Assembly (NCBI RefSeq): GCF_026153355.1
Contig: NZ_CP110636.1
Coordinates: forward strand, 2,542,001-2,606,000
Direction of reading: 5' to 3'
DNA length: 64,000 nucleotides
DNA from: Streptomyces endophytica
GTDB lineage: Bacteria > Actinomycetota > Actinomycetes > Streptomycetales > Streptomycetaceae
Position numbers and translations under genes: made by a program. Below, piece after piece: positions 54,371 to 62,649 of this stretch; position 1 is the first letter of the stretch, and each line of letters starts with the position of its first letter. The notes beneath the pieces were generated by a model. The model made no database searches. It saw only the letters and a list, made by a program, of their open reading frames with translations, and had not been told where the DNA came from.

Positions 54371-55920
54371 TCAGCGCCGGTCGTACCGCTCCCGCAGCGC
54401 CGCCTTCAGCACCTTGTTCAGCGGGCCGCCGCGCGGCAGCTCGGCGGTGGTCTCCAGCTGTTCCGGCAGCTTCTGCGCCATCACCCCGGCCGCCCGCAGG
54501 TGCGCGGTCAGCGCGTCGAGGGTGAGGGGCGGGGCGGCCGGGTCGGCGGGCGTGATCACCGCGCAGACCCGCTCACCGCGTTCCCGGTCCGGCAGCCCGA
54601 TGACGGCCGCCTCGGCGACCGCCGGATGGGTCTGCACCAGCCCCTCGACCTCCTGGGCCGAGATGTTCTCGCCCTTGCGGATGATGATGTCCTTGAGCCG
54701 CCCGGTGAGCACGAGGTGCCCGTCGGGGCGCAGCCGGCCCAGGTCGCCGGTGCGGAAGTACCCGTCGGCGTCGAACGCCTCCGCGGTCAGTGCCGGATCG
54801 GTGTACCGCCGGAAGAGCATCGGGCCCTTGAGGGTCACCTCGCCGGTCTCCCCGGGCGCCGCCTCGCTCCCGTCGGGCCGGACGAGGCGTATCCGGGCCC
54901 CCGTCACCGGCCGGCCCACCGTCCGCGCCAGCTGGTCGTCGCTGTCGTACGGCGTGCCCATCGCGATCATCGGGCACTCGGTCATCCCGTAGCCGTGCAC
55001 CACCGCACACCCCAGCTCCCGCCCGGCCGCCGCGTACAGCTCCGGAGACATCGGGGCGCCGCCGCCCGACAGCACCCGGAGCGTCGGGATCAGCCGCCCG
55101 GCGTCCGGGCGGTCCCGCCGGTAGCGCCGTGACTCGTCCAGGAACGCCTGGTAGAACGCGGTGCTGCCGCCGGCCATGGTCACCCCGTACCGCCGGTAGA
55201 CCGCGGCCGCCCGGCCCGGCTCGAAGCTGTCCAGCACGACCGCGGGAAAGCCGCTGACCAGCATGGCGATGACGTAGTCCGGCCCGGCGATGTGCGCGTA
55301 CGGGAAGGCGATCGAACCGATGTCCTCCGCGGACATCCCGAGCGCGGTCGCCAGCCCGACGCCGCCGGCGATCAGACTCGCGTCGGTGTGCTCCACGCCC
55401 TTGGGCGACGAGGTGGTCCCGGAGGTGTAGTAGATCCAGCGCGTCCCGTCCCGCTCCGGCACGTCGTCCGGCAGCCCGGACGGATCCCCTACGGGCAACC
55501 CGCCCCCCACCGACACCACCCGCACGCCGTCCCCGGCCGCCTTGCGGGCCATCGCGGCGTAGTCGAACCCGCGCCACTCGCCCGGGACGAGCATGTACTC
55601 CGCCGCCGACTCCGCCAGGATGAAGCCGACTTCGCGCTCCCGGTGCAGCGGAATGACCGGTGTCTGCACGGCCCCGAGCCGGGCCAGCGCCAGCGAGACG
55701 AGCACCGTCCCGATCCGCGTCGGCAACTGCCACGCCACCCGCGTCCCGGCCCGATCCCCAGCCCCCGCAGCCCGGCGGCCACCCGCAACGCCTCGTCCCG
55801 CACCCCGTCGAAGCTGACGCTCCGCCCCTCCGCGTCGAAGAACATCGGCGCCCCCCGCGACGCCTCCGCCCGATACTCCACCAGCTCCCAGAGCGACCGC
55901 ACACGACCGACCTCGAACAC
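54371..55920 (-). CDS. Acyl-CoA synthetase (cyclohexanecarboxylate-CoA ligase-like), frameshifted
   Basis: About 516 aa after correction of one missing base in the C run at 55745-55747. N-terminal part LWELVEYRAEASRGAPMFF, then after the shift WQLPTRIGTVLVSLALARLG, ATP motif YYTSGTTSSPKGVEHT, HGYGMTECPMIAMGTPYDS and TGRLKDIIIRKGENISAQEV. It is closely related to the ligase at 17827-19338 and probably a duplicate with a different acid preference. GTG at 55920 has AGGAGG 6 nt upstream. Operator J is 50 nt further up. Confidence 0.86.
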
Positions 55921-55970
55921 GACGCGCCTCCTGACTCCGGGGGACGGGTGGGGCGCACTGTAGCAGCGGA

Positions 55971-55987
55971 TCTGATGGAGCGTCAGA
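55971..55987. promoter_or_regulatory. Operator J of the TCTGACG regulon
   Basis: TCTGATG-GAG-CGTCAGA, 50 nt upstream of the acyl-CoA synthetase start at 55920. Confidence 0.68.
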
Positions 55988-56004
55988 TATTGTGCACGCA
56001 CAAC

Positions 56005-56042
56005 GGCAGCGGGACCATGCGCTGTCGCATGGTCCCGCTGCC
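56005..56042. terminator. 17-bp perfect hairpin
   Basis: GGCAGCGGGACCATGCG - CTGT - complement. It lies 44 nt beyond the 3' end of the small DNH-repeat gene, so it most likely terminates that minus-strand transcript before the operator J promoter. Confidence 0.75.
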
Positions 56043-56086
56043 GAGGTGCTCAGGTGGTGCCGTCGTAGGGCCTGCGCCGGGTCAGG

Positions 56087-56365
56087 TCAGGGCGTGTGGT
56101 TGTCCGCCGGGGCAACGGGGGCGTGGTTGTCCCCCAGGGCGACGGGCATGTGCTTGTCCGCCGGGGCGACGGGCGTGTGGTTGTCCCCCAGGGCGACGGA
56201 GGTGCCGGACGCTATCCCGCTCGCGGTGATCGGGGCGTGGTGGTCGAGCGTCGAGACCTGGCCGGATACCGGGCGGGTCGAATCGGCCATCGCCGGTGCG
56301 GCGGCCGCACCCGCCGCGGCAACCGTGAGAGCGGTGAGAAGGACGGCCTTGTAAGCGCGGGTCAT
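56087..56365 (-). CDS. Small secreted DNHxP-repeat protein (AfsS-like)
   Basis: 92 aa. N-terminal export signal (MTRAYKAVLLTALTVAAAGA, cleavage after PAMA), then a tail with five repeats of the type D(N/K/H)HxP: LDHHAP, LGDNHTPVAP, ADKHMPVA, LGDNHAPVAP, ADNHTP. DNHxP repeats are the hallmark, as I recall, of AfsS, the small activator encoded downstream of afsR. AfsS itself is cytoplasmic, so an exported version is odd. ATG at 56365 has GGAGGAAA upstream. Same strand as afsR and downstream of it. Confidence 0.7.
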   Translation of the reverse strand: MTRAYKAVLLTALTVAAAGAAAAPAMADSTRPVSGQVSTLDHHAPITASGIASGTSVALGDNHTPVAPADKHMPVALGDNHAPVAPADNHTP

Positions 56366-56533
56366 GCTGTTTCCTCCGTTAACGATGGGGTGGCAGTGCA
56401 TTGAGCGTAGGGAGGGTTTCGCGGACCTCAGCCACACGTTCGAGCGCATGGCCGGAAACCGGTGCAGGTCGGCCGGATAGCCGAAGTCTGTGCGGATATG
56501 CGCGTGTGCGGACCTGCGCGTGCGCGGAAATGC

Positions 56534-56586
56534 CGCAGGGACCGTTCCCGATGGCTCCCCTCCGTGCCATCGGAACGGCCCCTGCG
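56534..56586. terminator. Long near-perfect hairpin
   Basis: The arms run CGCAGGGACCGTTCCCGATG at the left and complement at the right (ending CCCCTGCG), about 21 bp with one mismatch and one bulged base, and a loop of about 11 nt. It ends 25 nt beyond the 3' end of the minus-strand DHHQP-repeat gene. Confidence 0.75.
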
Positions 56587-56611
56587 ATCCCCCGAACCCC
56601 TCCGGTGCGTG

Positions 56612-56815
56612 CTACTTGGGCTCGCCCAAGGCGTCGCCGATCGGCTTGCCGATGGGCTGGTGGTGGTCCAGCGGCTTGATGATGTCCTCACCAGGCGTCG
56701 CCTGCTGGTCGTTCTTGCCCACGATGCGACGGCCGTTGGGGCCGATGATGGGCTGGTGGTGGTCGAGCGGCTTGATGATGTCCCGCTCGTTGGGCTGGGT
56801 GTTCTCGGTGGCCAA
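56612..56815 (-). CDS. Small DHHQP-repeat protein (AfsS/'sigma-like' family)
   Basis: 67 aa with TTG start at 56815 after AGGAG (9 nt). Two near-identical blocks, DIIKPLDHHQPI, separated by RRIVGKNDQQATPGE, form most of the protein. Hydrophilic, no signal peptide. Streptomyces proteins of this kind are annotated 'sigma-like' and include AfsS. Its place directly downstream of afsR, same strand, is that of afsS in S. coelicolor, so this is the better candidate for the true AfsS equivalent. Confidence 0.65.
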   Translation of the reverse strand: MATENTQPNERDIIKPLDHHQPIIGPNGRRIVGKNDQQATPGEDIIKPLDHHQPIGKPIGDALGEPK

Positions 56816-57051
56816 GCTGATCAACTCCTGTTTGGGCGCTTGTTTCCGGCCACCCGGCCGGCGACTCCCCCGTGGGTCGCCGGACAGGTGCGTCGGGGCC
56901 GAACACCATAACGGTGGGGCCAACTGACCGAACCGCTTGCCCCCCGAGGCGGCGGGTCGGTGAGTAGAAGACTGGCCCTACGCGATGAACGATCGATAAA
57001 CGTCCGCGTCCAGCGCCGTCGCCGGGTGTTGCCGGCCGAGGTCCGCGCAGG

Positions 57052-59988
57052 TCAGGCGGCTGCCACCGGACGCAGCAGACGGCGCACCGCGGCTCCTTCC
57101 GGGGAATCCAGCCGCTCGTAGACGCTCAGCGCCTCCTGCCAGCACACCCGGGCCCGGCCGGTCTGGCCCACGCCGTCCAGGGCGCGCCCGAGCAGGGTCA
57201 GGACGTTGGCGTGCCACCACTCGCCGCCGATGGCCCGGAGGGCGGTCAGCGCCTGTTCGGCGTGGTTGGCGGCCTGGGCGGGGTGACCTGCGGTCAGGTC
57301 GGTCTCGGCCAGGCGGAAGTACGTCATGCCCTCCCAGAAGCGCTGCCGGCTCGCCTGGAAGATCGCCAGGGCCTTGCTGAGCTGCTCGGTGGCGTCCTCC
57401 AGCCGCTGCGCGCGGGTGAAGGCCAGCCCGAGCGCGTACATCCCGTTGGCCAGCCGTCGGGTGGCGCCCAGCTCCCGGTAGATGGCGATGCCCTCCTGCG
57501 CCAGCCGGATCGCGGTGTCCACCCGGTCGGTGGCCAGGTGGACCCGCGACAGGTTGCACAGGGCGCTGGCCTCCGACGGCTTGTTGCGGTCCTCGCGGAA
57601 CGCGCTGAGCGCCTGCGTGAGGTACGCCTCGGCGTCGGCGTGGCGGCTCTGCGAGTTCGCGATGATGCCGCGGTCGTTCGGCGCGTACGAGGAGGCGAAG
57701 GCGTCCTTGGTCGCGAGGCCCAGCAGCATGGCCGACTGGGCGTGCTCGTCCGCCTTGTCGAACCGGCCCGCGAGGGTGTGCACGTTGGTGAGCGCGACGT
57801 GGATGCGGGCCTGGGCGCGCTGGTAGTCCAACGCCCGGGCGGCCTCCAGCAGGGCCATGTTCACGTGCTCGTACTGCCGGGAGTCCGCACCGGATTCGGC
57901 GAGGTCCTGCGCCAGCAGCAGCAGGTCCACCGCCCGCCGCAGGGTCTTCGGGCCGGCCGACTGCTGGGCGCACGCCAGCAGGCAGCGGGCCTCGGCGAAG
58001 AGCCACTCCAGGGCTCCTATGCGGTCGGTGAAGGTGAGCCCCGCGTACTGCGGGCGCTCCATGTGGTCGGCCAGCCGGTCGCCCGGGCGCTCCAGGGTGT
58101 AGACCTCCTTGGCCGTCGCCAGGTAGAAGTCCAGCAGCCGGGAGAGCGCCGCGTCCCGCTCCGTGGGCGGGTGCTCGTCCCGTTCCGCGCACGCCCGGGC
58201 GTACAGCCGGACCAGGTCGTGGAAGCGGTAGCGGCCCGGCGCCGCGGACTCCAGGAGGCTGGCGTCGACGAGGGATTCGATCAGGTCTTCCGCCGAGTCG
58301 GCGTCCATGTCCAGCAGGGCGGCCGCGGCGGCGAGCGAGATGTCCGGGCCGTCGGCGAGGCCCAGCAGCCGGAACGCCCGTGCCTGGTGCGGCTCCAGCT
58401 GCCCGTAGCCCAGCTCGAAGGTGGCGGTGACCGCGAGGTCACCGGCCCGGAGCTCGTCCAGCCGCCGGCGTTCGTCGGCGAGCTTGCGGGCGAGGGTGGA
58501 GACCGTCCACGTACGGCGGGCGGCGAGCCGGGAGGCGGCGATGCGGATCGCCAGGGGCAGGAAGCCGCAGGCACCGACCACCGCCATCGCCGACTGCCGT
58601 TCGGCGGTGACCCGTTCCTCCCCGACGATGCGGGTGAAGAGCTTCAGTGCCTCCTCGGGGCTCATCACGTCGACGTCGATGAGGTACGCGCCCGCCAGGT
58701 CGATCAGCCGGGCGCGGCTGGTGATCAGCGCCGCGCACCCTTCCGAGCCGGGCAGCAGCGGCCGTACCTGCGCCGCGTCCCGGGCGTTGTCCAGCAGGGC
58801 CAGCACCCGGCGCCCGGCGAGGGTGGAGCGGTAGAGGGCCGAGCGCTCCTCCAGACCGTCCGGAATGGAGGAGTCCGGTGTGCCGAGGGCCCGGAGGAAG
58901 GAGCCCAGTACGGCTTCGGGCTCGGACGGGGTGTGGCCGGCGCCCTGGAGGTCGACGTAGAGCTGGCCGTCGGGGAAGTGCTCGCGGGCGGCGTGCGCGA
59001 CGTGCACGGCGAGGGTGGTCTTGCCGACGCCGCCGATGCCGGTGAGCGCGGAGACGGCCATGACACTGCCCTCGGCGGTGGCCAGTTGCTTGCCGAGCTC
59101 GTCGACGAAGGCGTTGCGGCCGGTGAAATCGGCCACCGTGGCCGGAAGTTGCTGTGGTCGGACCACGACGGGGTCGGTGGCGTCCGGGCCGTCGATGACC
59201 ACGGGCGGCGCGTCGAGATCCGTGTCCGCCCGCAGAATCCGCTGCTGCAGCTCCGACAGCGAGGCGCACGGCTCGACGCCCAGTTCGTCGTCGAGGAGGC
59301 GCCGGGTGTCGGTGTAGACCGCGAGCGCCTCCGCCTGGCGGCCGCTGCGGTACAGGGCCAGCATCAGCAGTTCGCGCAGGCGCTCGCGCAGGGGGTGGGC
59401 GGCGGTGAGGGCGGTGAGCTCGGAGACCGCGTCGGCGTGGTGGCCGAGTTCGAGGTCCAGTTCGAGGCGGGCCTCGATGAGGGACAGCCGCCACTCGTGC
59501 AGACGGGTGCGCTGGGTGTCGGCGTACGGGCCGGCCAGGCCGGCCAGCGGCTCGCCGTCCCACAACGCCAGCGCCCGGTCGAGGAGTTCCCGGGCCCGGG
59601 CCCGGTCACCGGCCGCCCTGGACTTCTCCGCCTCGGAGGCGTACTGCTCCGCGTGGTCGTGGTCGAGATCCAGCGGGCAGCCGTCCACCGGCCGCAGCGC
59701 ATAGCCGCCGGACTCGCTGACCAGGGCCGCGGCGTCGTCGCCCAGCGCCTTGCGGAGCCGGGACGCGTACGTCCGCAGCGCGGCGAGCGCGGCGTGCGGT
59801 GGTTCGTCGCCCCACAGGGCGTCGACCAGCTCGGGCGCGGTGGCGGTCCGCCCGCCGCGCAGCAGTAGTGCGGCCAGCAGCGCTCGCTGCTGCGGGGAGC
59901 CCGCCGCCAACGGCGTCGCGCCGCGCCAGGCCCGTACGGGACCGAGCACGGTGAAGCGGAGCCGCTCCCGCCCCGGACCGTCGTCCAT
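57052..59988 (-). CDS. afsR: AfsR, SARP-type global regulator
   Basis: 978 aa (S. coelicolor AfsR is 993). N-terminal winged helix and BTAD domain (FTVLGPVRAWRGATPLAAGS, LRTYASRLRKALGDD), then an NB-ARC ATPase with Walker A LTGIGGVGKTTLAVHVAHAA (about residue 320) and Walker B RRVLALLDNARDAA, then C-terminal TPRs (NDRGIIANSQSRHADAEAYL). AfsR is phosphorylated by AfsK and activates afsS. ATG at 59988 has GGGGG upstream and is preferred to 60015. Two small DNH/DHH-repeat genes follow on the same strand. Confidence 0.93.
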   Translation of the reverse strand: MDDGPGRERLRFTVLGPVRAWRGATPLAAGSPQQRALLAALLLRGGRTATAPELVDALWGDEPPHAALAALRTYASRLRKALGDDAAALVSESGGYALRPVDGCPLDLDHDHAEQYASEAEKSRAAGDRARARELLDRALALWDGEPLAGLAGPYADTQRTRLHEWRLSLIEARLELDLELGHHADAVSELTALTAAHPLRERLRELLMLALYRSGRQAEALAVYTDTRRLLDDELGVEPCASLSELQQRILRADTDLDAPPVVIDGPDATDPVVVRPQQLPATVADFTGRNAFVDELGKQLATAEGSVMAVSALTGIGGVGKTTLAVHVAHAAREHFPDGQLYVDLQGAGHTPSEPEAVLGSFLRALGTPDSSIPDGLEERSALYRSTLAGRRVLALLDNARDAAQVRPLLPGSEGCAALITSRARLIDLAGAYLIDVDVMSPEEALKLFTRIVGEERVTAERQSAMAVVGACGFLPLAIRIAASRLAARRTWTVSTLARKLADERRRLDELRAGDLAVTATFELGYGQLEPHQARAFRLLGLADGPDISLAAAAALLDMDADSAEDLIESLVDASLLESAAPGRYRFHDLVRLYARACAERDEHPPTERDAALSRLLDFYLATAKEVYTLERPGDRLADHMERPQYAGLTFTDRIGALEWLFAEARCLLACAQQSAGPKTLRRAVDLLLLAQDLAESGADSRQYEHVNMALLEAARALDYQRAQARIHVALTNVHTLAGRFDKADEHAQSAMLLGLATKDAFASSYAPNDRGIIANSQSRHADAEAYLTQALSAFREDRNKPSEASALCNLSRVHLATDRVDTAIRLAQEGIAIYRELGATRRLANGMYALGLAFTRAQRLEDATEQLSKALAIFQASRQRFWEGMTYFRLAETDLTAGHPAQAANHAEQALTALRAIGGEWWHANVLTLLGRALDGVGQTGRARVCWQEALSVYERLDSPEGAAVRRLLRPVAAA

Positions 59989-60018
59989 GGTGTCCCCCTG
60001 CCCTGTGGCATCCATCCG

Positions 60019-60062
60019 CGCTGTATGCGCCCTCTCGCTGTATGCACCTACTCGCTGTGCGC
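60019..60062. promoter_or_regulatory. Three direct repeats upstream of afsR
   Basis: CGCTGTATGC at 60019-60028 and 60036-60045, and CGCTGTGCGC at 60053-60062, at an exact 17-bp period. They lie 31-74 nt upstream of the afsR start. Possibly a regulator array, although the period is not the 11 bp usual for SARP boxes. The 59989-60327 region otherwise holds the afsR promoter and operator K. Confidence 0.45.
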
Positions 60063-60291
60063 AACGGCCAGTCTGCCTTGTCGTGCCCCCTTACGTCAGT
60101 AGGGGTCCGGACCGTGCACAAAGCCTCCTCGCCTGATGGTGCCGGGGGCGCCGGGGCGCATGGCAGGGGCGCGGAGGGCCGGCTTCCGTGCGCCCCCGGG
60201 GCAGTTGGTACGCGTCAGGGGCACGGGAGGCGCGTGCGCGGAGACGCCGGGCGGGCCGGCCGAGCCGCACCGCGGGTCTGCCTTCCGACTA

Positions 60292-60308
60292 GCTGACGGA
60301 CCGTCAGT
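60292..60308. promoter_or_regulatory. Operator K of the TCTGACG regulon
   Basis: GCTGACG-GAC-CGTCAGT, 19 nt upstream of the amidohydrolase ATG at 60328. Confidence 0.68.
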
Positions 60309-60327
60309 TACGCGCTACCGTGACCGC

Positions 60328-61540
60328 ATGGAGACCTTCCCCAGGATCATCTCGGTGGACGACCACACGGTGGAGCCCCCCCGTCTGGCGGGACCGGCTC
60401 CCGTCGAAGTACCAGGACACCGGCCCCGCATCGTCCGGGCACCGCTCGCGGAAATGACCTTCGTCGGGGGCAAGTTCGCCCCGAAGATGGGCGCCCGGGG
60501 GACGACGGGCCGATAGCCGACTGGTGGGTCTACGAAGACCTGCACCGGCCGCTGACCCGCCTCGACACCGCCGTCGGCTACGCCCGCGACGAGATCAAGC
60601 TCGAAGGCATCACGTACGAGCAGATGCGCCCCGGCTCCTACAGCGTCCCCGAGCGGCTCGCGGACATGGACGTCAATCACGTGCAGTCCGCCTTGTGTTT
60701 CCCCACCTTCCCCCGTTTCTGTGGCCAGACCTTCACCGAGGCCAAGGACCGCGAGCTCGGCCTGCTGGGGGTGCGCGCGTACAACGACTGGATGGTGGAG
60801 GAATGGTGCGGCCCGCAGGCGCGGGGCCGGCTGATCCCGCTCACCCTCGTCCCCCTCTGGGACGCGGAGCTGGCCGCCGCGGAAGTACGGCGCAACGCGG
60901 CCCGCGGCGTACGGGCGGTCTGCTTCAGCGAGATCCCGCCCCACCTGGGGCTGCCCAGCATCCACACCGACTACTGGGACCCGTTCCTGCGGGCCTGCGA
61001 CGAGACCGGCACGGTCATCGCCATGCACATCGGCTCGTCGTCGAAGATGCCGTCCACCTCGGCCGACGCGCCGCCCGCCGTCGGCTCGACGATCACCTTC
61101 GCCAACTGCTGCTTCTCGATGACCGACTGGCTGATGAGCGGTAAGTTCGACCGCTTCCCCGACTGAGGATCATGTACGCCGAGGGCCAGATCGGCTGGAT
61201 CCCGTACATCCTGGAGCGTGCCGACGTCGTCTGGGAGGAGAACCGCGCCTGGGGCGGCGTCGCCGACAAGGTCCTCCGCCCGCCCTCCGAACTCTTCGCC
61301 GAGCACGTGTACGGCTGCTTCTTCGACGACGCCTTCGGCCTGCGCAACCTGGACGCGATCGGCGTCGGCAACGTCCTGTACGAGACGGACTACCCGCACT
61401 CCGACTCGACCTGGCCCAAGTCGAGGGAGGTCGGCGAGGCCCAGATGGGCCACCTGCCGCCGGACGTGGTGGAACGCATCGTCCGCGGCAACGCGATCGA
61501 CCTGCTCGGCCTGACGGCGGAGGGCCTCTGGGCGGGCTGA
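60328..61540 (+). pseudogene. Amidohydrolase-2 family metal hydrolase, four indels
   Basis: Would be about 404 aa if repaired. Begins METFPRIISVDDHTVEPP, continues MTFVGGKFAPKMGARG, SVPERLADMDVNHVQSALCF, GTVIAMHIGSSS and ends NVLYETDYPHSDSTWPKSRE, the TIM-barrel metal hydrolase/decarboxylase (ACMSD-like) layout with DDH, HIG and YETDYPH metal positions intact. Lesions: one extra C in the 7-C run at 60376-60382, one C missing at 60424-60427, one G missing at 60497-60501, one base missing near 61163. They may be read errors, but four in one gene is notable. Under operator K. Confidence 0.78.
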
Positions 61541-61604
61541 GCGGGAGGCGGCGAGTCCGCCCGTACGACCGCGGTACGACGCCGCCGGCCACCGGCCCGG
61601 CATC

Positions 61605-61660
61605 AGCGCGTGGATCAGCGCGTGGATCGGCGCGTTGATCGGCGCGTTGATCAACACGTG
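61605..61660. repeat. Tandem GCGCGTTGATCG repeats
   Basis: Four to five degenerate 12-bp units (GCGCGTGGATCA, GCGCGTGGATCG, GCGCGTTGATCG, GCGCGTTGATCA) between convergent genes. Confidence 0.6.
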
Positions 61661-61673
61661 GTCAGTACGTGCA

Positions 61674-62476
61674 TCAGTACGCGTAACCGGGCCAATGCGG
61701 ATCCTCCCAGCGGGCCTCGTCCGTGAGACCGAGCAGCCGTACGTGCTGCAGCAGCTCCTCCGGGGCGCCCTGGGACCGCAGCCGGGCCGGCGCGTGCCGG
61801 ACCAGCCAGCCGGCGAGTTCGGCACACAGCTCGTCCTCGCCCTCCCAGGCGTCCCAGGGCAGCTCGTCCTGAGCAGCTCGTGCTCCCAGTCCTCCACCGC
61901 CTCGACCAGCCGCCGGTCGGCCACCGGGCCGGTCCGCGCCGCCCATGCCGCGAGCCACGGGGTGAGCGTGCCGGAGGCCTCGGCACAGCAGGCGAGCACC
62001 TCGTACGCGGGGACGGCGGCGCGGGGGTCCGTGAGCGTGTGTGCCCACCAGGCGCACAGGAACTCCCGCACCGCCGTGGCCTGTCCGTCCGGCCACGCCT
62101 GCCACCGGCCGCGGGCGAACGCCCGGCCGACCTCCTCCATGCCGAAGAGCGGCTCGACCCGCCCGGCGACCAGCTCCCCGGCGAGCTGCGGCAGGATCCG
62201 CCGCAGCACCTCCCCGGGAAACTCCCAGTCGACCGCCTGCCAGGTACGCCGCAGCAGATCGGGCTCCAGCACCACGTCCGCCACCTTCAGCTGCGCCAGC
62301 TCCTCCGCGCTGCCCCAGTGACACTCACAGTTGTCCTCGTCGGGATGGGCGGCCATCCCACGGAAGGTGCCGGCCAGCCGCTCCAGCGCGGCATCCAGCC
62401 GGAGCGAAGGACAGGGATCGATTGCATCGGCGCACACCGTGAACCGGCTTTCATGACTCCGCACACCGGCTCCCAC
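61674..62476 (-). CDS. Hypothetical protein (one frameshift)
   Basis: About 267 aa after correction of an indel near 61868-61875. The first frame runs from the ATG at 62476 through HPDEDNCECHWGSAEELAQL, LEPDLLRRTWQAVDWEFPGE and YEVLACCAEASGTLTPWLAA to WEHELL; the second resumes DELPWDAWEGEDELCAELAG and ends HWPGYAY. The body is rich in Trp and acidic residues, resembling uncharacterised Streptomyces proteins. I do not recognise a family. The start is uncertain. Confidence 0.6.
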
Positions 62477-62649
62477 CGGGCGAAGAGAGCGACCTTACCG
62501 GAGGGGGCGGGGGTTCGGTGCCGCATATCGCAACGGGCCGGCCCAGGGAGCGGCTCGGGCCGGTCCGGCAGGTTTTCCACAGGGATCACCACGCACGGCG
62601 ACCCGCCCCTACTCTGAGAGTCACGAGATGGACAGAGAGGGGCAAGGCC

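Noticed and set aside
19359..60308. Operators as KstR or KstR2 sites of sterol catabolism
   Set aside because: The consensus TCTGACG-N3-CGTCAGA does not match those motifs as I remember them, and no mce, kstD, hsa or kstR gene is present. Only the enzyme classes are similar.
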